A program made the position numbers and the translations under genes. A model generated the notes under the pieces. It did not search any database. It was not told the origin of the DNA and saw only the letters and a list, made by a program, of their open reading frames with translations. Shown in pieces: positions 58,839-64,000 of a DNA stretch of 64,000 bases. Position 1 is the stretch's first letter; each line of letters opens with the position of its first letter. This DNA comes from Adiantum capillus-veneris (lineage: Eukaryota > Streptophyta > Polypodiopsida > Polypodiales > Pteridaceae): positions 84,359,340 through 84,423,339 of the forward strand of contig CM043971.1 in assembly GCA_014529385.2 (NCBI GenBank), written 5' to 3'.

Positions 58839-59760
58839 CTATTTTTGTTTTCGCTTTTGTGCATAGATGTGAGCTATAAAAGTTAGCCTTTGCTCATCAG
58901 ACTTTTCTAAATCTTCTAGTCTCTCTGACAATTCTTGTCCAGTCCACTCAAGATCCTTAGCTACCCTTAGTGTCGGTAATAGAAATTCTATTGGTAGTAT
59001 GGCATCAAGACCATAAACGAGGTTAAAGGGTGTAGCATTTAAAGCTGTCTTGAATGAAACTTGATAAGCCCATAGAGTGGCATGGAGATTCATTTCCAAA
59101 TTTTTCCTTCCTGAACTAACCACTTCAGTCAATACTGAGTTGAGAATTTTATTCATATGATCAGCTTGTCCATTTGCTTGTGGATGGTAGGGATCTGATT
59201 TGTTATGGATGACCATAAATTCATTAAGAAGATACTCAATTACCTCATTGAGGAAATGATTTCCCCTGTCACTGACAATTTCTATTGGTAGTCCATATAT
59301 ATCTTGTGAACACAAACTCATAAAAAAATGCGTATGTGGTTGTGGCATCATTCTTTTGACTTGCTTTAGCCTCTACCCACTTAGTCAAATAGTCCGTAGC
59401 TACAATGATGTATTGAGCTTGGGTTATATAAGCAGGTGGTTGTATTGTCCCAAGAAAGTCTACACCCCATTTTGCAAAAGCTCTAGTCCCCATCATTGGT
59501 CTTAAGGACATGGTATCTACATGGGTTGGCATTTTAGCTCGTTGACATGCATCACACCTTCAAACATATTCTTTGACATCTGCAAAAAGTGTTGGACACC
59601 ATATGCCTGCCATTAAGATTGATCTTGTGGTGGTCTCATTAGAAAAGTGACCTCTAGCTAATCCAGCATGTGCTTGCTCTATAATGGGAATATATTCGTC
59701 TGCATCTGCACAAAGATGCAATTTACCTCTTCGATGCAATTGGTTCCCAATAAGAGCATA
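58839..59760 (-). pseudogene. Integrase of the large gypsy element
   Basis: The zinc finger reads HAGLARGH ... RCDACQ (59700-59545), with one stop just before the Cys pair. The DDE core continues FAKWGVDFLGTIQPP (first Asp), DYLTKWVEAKAS, then in another frame GLPIEIVSDRGNHF (second Asp) and HPQANGQADHMNKIL, where the third acidic residue is Asp instead of Glu. FNLVYGLDAILPIEFLLPT follows, typical for gypsy INT. The frame ends near 58839. Confidence 0.88.
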
Positions 59761-60389
59761 ATATCATGCTTCTGTTTCAATTTCTCTTTGACGTTGTTTA
59801 CTCATATCCTCAAGAAATGTTTGTCTTGATAAGTAAGTAACTAGATAGTTACTCCACTTCAAAACAATGTCACGTGAGGTATGGGTACTTGTTTTTGACA
59901 TTGAGGATAATTTTTTACAAATGAATGAACACCCCTCCTCATAGTTGGCCAAAATACTCCAAGTCTCAAGATTTGTCGCATAGTTTGGTCTTCTGCAGAG
60001 TGAAGTCCTACTACGGTAGTTGTGCTTGACTTAGGTATTGGGTTTTATCTTCATGATTAATGCATAAAAGCAATATTCCATATCCATTTCTTTTGTATAG
60101 CCTTCCAGCTAGTAGCCGACTGCTCAATTAATCTAGTTGTAATAGGAAGTGGTATTTACGAATCCACTGGAGCTATGGTCATCAATGATATCATATTTTT
60201 TGACCATCGATGTATCATTTCCACGGAGAACAGATATGCATCGGGTAGATCATCTTTTACTCCGTTAGGTGGTTCTCTTGAAACAATCCTTGACAAATGA
60301 TCTGCTCTTCGATGAGTGGTGCCCTTTTTCACAACGACGAAAATAAAATTCCAAAAGAATGTTGAACCATCTCACTATTTTCCTGTGTT

Positions 60390-60785
60390 GCATGGCTTGT
60401 TGACCAATTACAATAAGTCTTGGTGGTCCACAAAGAACACAAATTTGTTCGCTAATAGGTAATGTCTATATTTTTTCACGGCATAGATCATCCCTAATCC
60501 TTCCCTTTCTATGGTTATATAGTTTTGCTATGCCATATTCAGTTGTCTGCTAGCATAAGAAATAGGAAAATCAATTTTCGCGTCTTCTAGTTGAGCTAGG
60601 ATACACCCAATGGCAAAATTGGAAGCATCTACATGTATGTGAAATATCTTATTCCAATCTGGTGCTTTCAATATTAGAGCTGAAGTGAGAGCTTGCTTAA
60701 GCTTCATGAAGGATTCTTCACACTTATCAGTCCATTCAAAGAGTTTAATCAAGCTATACATGGGTTTTGCAATTATAGCGTACAT
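60390..60785 (-). pseudogene. RNase H of the large gypsy element
   Basis: The frame 60785-60528 shows FEWTDKCEESFMKLKQALTS and FHIHVDASNFAIGCILAQ, then FPISYASRQLNMA; similarity continues in shifted frames down to about 60390. The catalytic Asp of VDAS is present. Confidence 0.85.
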
Positions 60786-60905
60786 GTAAATGAATCCTCT
60801 TTAATATCCGCAATGTCCCATGAAGGCTTGAACCCCTTTGACTGTTGTCGGTCTGGGTAAATCAACAATAACATGAATTTTATCCATATCAGTAGCTATG
60901 CCATT

Positions 60906-61640
60906 TTACAACACTATATCTTCGATGATTTTTGCTTTTCTACCCATAAATGTGAACTTTTTAGGATTTAAGCAGATCCTATAAAGGCGACATTTTTTGA
61001 ATACCTTTTTAAGGTGTTCAAAATGATGAGCCCGGATTGATGAATGTACACATAGATCATCCATATATACTTCCAAGAAATTACGAAGATATTCTTTAAA
61101 ATCATGGCTCATCAATCTTTGAAAGGTGGAGGGAGCATTAGTTAACCCAAAAGGCATAACCTGATAGGCAAAAATACCCCATTCAGTGGTGAAGGTAGTT
61201 TTATGCTGATATTTAGGGTCAACCAAAAGTTGATTGTATCCCAAAAATCCATCTAAAAATCTGTAATCTTCTTTTCTTGCAGCTCATTCTAAAACATGCT
61301 CAGTGATTGGAAGAGGAAAGTTGTCTCTAATGGTAGCTGCATTGACTTTCTTGAGATTGACACACACCCTTGATTTTCCATTTTTCTTGGGTACTACCAC
61401 AATTGGAGACACCCAATGTGTGTGTTCAATTTCATAAATGAATTTGGCTTCCTTTAGATTTTCAATATCTTTTTTCATCTTTTTGGCAAATGTCTCATTA
61501 TAAGTGTATGGCCTTCGTCCGCTTGGTTTTGCATCATCTCTCATAGGTATGGTATGTTGACAGATTTTTGGATCAATACCCTTGAGATCCTTATAAGACC
61601 AAACAAAGATATCTTGGTATTCTCTCAGTAAGCTTAACAA
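60906..61640 (-). pseudogene. Reverse transcriptase of the large gypsy element
   Basis: 61640-61284: YQDIFVWSYKDLKGIDP, KPSGRRPYTYNETFAKKMKK, THWVSPIVVVPKKNGKSRVC. After a stop: FLDGFLGYNQL (first Asp), VMPFGLTNAPSTFQRLMS, and FLEVYMDDLCVHSS, so the YMDD box is intact. The linker ends PKKFTFMGR. A stop near 61283 and a shift near 60906 break it. Confidence 0.9.
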
Positions 61641-61717
61641 AAGCTCTTCTTCTTCTTCCTTTAGGTTGTTTGCAATGTAGGCAGCAGGTCTAGGCTCTTC
61701 TCCTGGTTCATCCAGAT

Positions 61718-62763
61718 CTATCTTTTTTGCGGTCCTTTGTAGGACCTGCCTTGTTTTGGTAGTTCCTTGACAGATTGTTCGACTATGATTTTTTGGTCTT
61801 GGAGAGTATATTTCTTGTAATGAGATGGAACACTCATTACATCTTTACCTTCCTCCTCAATGGTTTCCATTTCAGTTGTATATATCTCCTTTATAGTTTT
61901 TTTCAACTCTTGATATTTCTTTCTTTATTCAACTCGTGTCATGGTTGAATCCTTGTCCTGGTATTTGGGTTTTGCTTGATTTTCCTTTCTTGTTTTTCTC
62001 AATGTTTTTGATATTTCTTGCTTTTTGTTTAAAGGATATCTACCAGTGATTTTGTCTTTGACACAATCGTGTGCGTCTATTTGCATCAGAAATTGTGTTC
62101 TATTGGAGACTGATGGCATATGTCTACCTTTCAAGTTTCTCGTGTCTCTTTTTCTTCTATACCATTTCTGTCTTCTTAGTTTTTAGTTTGGAAAGTCAAA
62201 AAACTTTTTCTCACCTCCTTTTATGAGTAGTTTAGCTCTCACATGTTCTTTTCCAACCCCGAATCATCTAAGATAGTTGAATGTTCTTCTAACTCATCTG
62301 TTGCATCATAATAAAGGTTTGAAAAGACTTTTTGAGACTTCATCAAGTCCTTGGAGTCTTGAATTTTGTCTTCAATGTGAAGGGTTGAGATCATTTGTAT
62401 GGGAACTATGTCATAGTCATCCTCATTAAAAAATTGAGTAGGCATAGACGTATCTACACATACATCCATTGTGGCTAATATTTGAGTCCACTAAAATGTC
62501 TCAAACAAATGCTCTGGAAAGGGTTCAGATACATAGGCTTCATTTGTGAAATCCCTTTCTAAGATACATTCTTCTCGTTTTAAGATTCCGTTTTTTGAGG
62601 CTCCGCACATCCAAATAGGTGTGTCTTTGTTCAACCAAGATGGAAGCTTAGTTTGAGCCGAAGAGACTGAGTCAAGTTCTTGTATGGGTGTTTTCATGAC
62701 ATCTCGATAAGTGTGATCTTTTAGATTAACCCTTGTTATTGATCCCACTTGCTTTAAGTACAA
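61718..62763 (-). pseudogene. Protease-RT linker frames
   Basis: Four short frames (62763-62491, 62469-62239, 62134-61925, 61906-61718) carry charged sequence, including NNYLYLKQVG with VNLKDHTYRDVM at the protease end. They are linker fragments of the polyprotein rather than separate genes. Confidence 0.55.
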
Positions 62764-62784
62764 ATAATTGTTTTCCCAATCCTA

Positions 62785-63137
62785 GATAAGTTGTACTTGT
62801 TGCACGAAAGGTCATCCCAAGATGATTTCGTAATTGAGTTTCTTCCCAAAGTCTACTATGGAAAAAGTGTGTTGATATTTAATCCCACAAGAATTAACTA
62901 TCATTTTTCAAGTAGTCCCAAGGGTCTTTCGATGTGTCAATCAGCCAATTGCAATTTCATTCGAGTTTGTCTAATGGTTGGTTGTCCCCAGGATTCCCAT
63001 ACAGCTTTCATGGCTATGGCTATGCCTGTCCCACTATCCAGTATTGCCATGGTTTCGATATCATTATATCTCACTGGAAGGGTTTTGTTTCATTCTTCCC
63101 CTTCGTAGTATTCTTCAACTTTGTTCATTGGAACGGA
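62785..63137 (-). pseudogene. Aspartic protease of the large gypsy element
   Basis: On the minus strand ETMAILDSGTGIAIAMKAVW (Asp-Ser-Gly at about 63027-63038) is followed by RQTRMKLQLAD and, after two stops, LNYEIILG then a TGA where Arg is expected in ILGRPF, near 62818. The TGA is one C-to-T step from CGA. Confidence 0.8.
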
Positions 63138-64000
63138 TCAAATCTTTTTGTTATCCAATTCGTGTTTCAATTTTCCCAAATTTTTTGAGATTAGCCCTGT
63201 TATCCCCACCTTCTCTAGAGTTTTTTGTAGATCATTCCATAGATATGGTCTGATTTTTAATAGTTCTTCTAAAGTACGAGTGTATTGAATGGATGTAGAC
63301 ATGATTGAATTGACGTTTTCTACTTCTAGGGTCTGTTCTGCTCGTTTGTTCTGAGTGGTTTTACACACTATGGATTCATCTTCGTTGTCTCCCAAGTAAG
63401 AGGGTAGTGTTTTCAAAGTCAATGGTTTAGACATTCCTAAAGATTCAGAGTCACAATCCCCATACAAAGATTGTACATCTATGTCCATATCAGGAGGTAG
63501 ATTGTCTAGCCAAACTTCCTCTATAAGAGCCTACTTTAGAGTTAGGCTCCCATCATTAATCTCTTTAACTTTTTTCCATAAGTATCCTAGACAGCCTTCT
63601 TCTACAAATGGAATTCCGTCTAAGGAATCTTTGCTGTCCAGCACTATAAGTTCTGGTTCTTTTGTTTCAAGGCGGTGTTCTACCACCACTTTGAATTTCT
63701 CTTTACTGGTTCCTACCACAAGCTCCTCAGGTTTTGCTATACTTTTGAGCTTGGGTTTTTGTTTTTCTAGCATCTCTTGAGTAATTCTTACCAAATTTTG
63801 ATAAGCTTCAAGCTTAGCCGCTTCCATTTCTGGAGAAGGATAGCTTTTTCATTTGTTTTCCATGTTTTGGCCTGCTTTAAGTTCTGCTTGGTAAGCTTCT
63901 AGAGCTGCATTAATTGGCTCAAAACTTTTGTCTACCAAAATTGATCCTCCAGATTTCACGATAGTTTCCTTGATTTCACTTCCAGTTTCTTTCACTTTTT
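63138..64000 (-). pseudogene. Gag C-terminal/pre-protease region (partial)
   Basis: Frames run from the window edge (KETIVKSGGSILVDKSFEP...) through 63827-63531 (MEAAKLEAYQNLVRITQEML, GYLWKKVKEINDG) and 63488-63138 (MDIDVQSLYGDCDSESLGMS). Each is separated by a single stop. No capsid or knuckle motif is visible, so this is the stretch between gag and protease. It is cut by the window end. Confidence 0.6.

Larger units (their letters stand above)
52371..64000 (-). mobile_element. Large minus-strand Ty3/gypsy element, 5' and central part
   Basis: Reading leftward from the window edge: gag-like frames, protease (63.1-62.8 kb), RT (61.6-60.9), RNase H (60.8-60.4), integrase (59.7-58.8), a 3-kb spacer, and an extra ORF (about 55.8-52.37) whose stop codon is split by the nested element. 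It continues left of 30557 with polypurine tract and 3' LTR. PR-RT-RH-INT order fits Ty3/gypsy. The 5' end is outside the window. Many stops show it is old. Confidence 0.88.

Noticed and set aside
62791-63253. Overlapping plus-strand frames of about 85-105 codons
   Set aside because: Antisense shadows of the protease region on the minus strand.

Overview
The window is plant nuclear DNA dominated by transposable elements. Evidence: a plant-style C-terminal RING-finger gene, Ty3/gypsy, Ty1/copia and CACTA (En/Spm) elements with plant-type primer sites, TATA boxes inside LTRs, and very frequent long (CT)n/(GA)n microsatellites. The species is not determined. The microsatellite load and TE decay would fit a large fern or gymnosperm genome, but that is a guess.

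Layout, left to right. 1-4880: one plausible host gene, an intronless RING E3-ligase-like protein at 915-1640 (+), then a long inverted-repeat (foldback) element at about 2.74-4.87 kb holding four GC-rich hairpins. 4.9-19.2 kb: low-information DNA and a degenerate ~100-bp minisatellite split by an 11.3-kb Ty3/gypsy element of Tat type on the minus strand (7134-18475). That element has 2.7-kb LTRs, gag, PR, RT, two RNase H domains and INT, and is inactivated by several lesions. 19.2-25.84 kb: an unrecognised Lys/Glu/Gly/Val-rich coding remnant and a decayed Ty1/copia element on the plus strand (20777-25842). 26.3-29.56 kb: a GGTAGCTACC-rich repeat split by a solo LTR (26726-29421, plus orientation) of the same family as the Tat element.

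From about 29.5 kb to the end is a three-level nest. The oldest layer is a large minus-strand Ty3/gypsy element: its 3' LTR and polypurine tract lie left of 30556, and its extra ORF, INT, RH, RT, PR and gag-like segments run from 52371 to beyond the window end. Into the stop codon of its extra ORF jumped a plus-strand LTR element (30562-52370, TSD ATGGG on both sides, tRNA-Asp primer site, gag and protease but no RT, RH or INT seen). Into the 5' LTR of that element jumped a 7.4-kb CACTA transposon (30622-38036, TSD AGA). The 3' LTR at 51807 preserves the unoccupied CACTA target site, so the insertion can be read base by base.

No rRNA or tRNA gene, CRISPR array, or bacterial/organellar gene cluster was found. 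Most open frames are TE debris or microsatellite read-through. The RING gene is the only intact non-TE gene I would defend.
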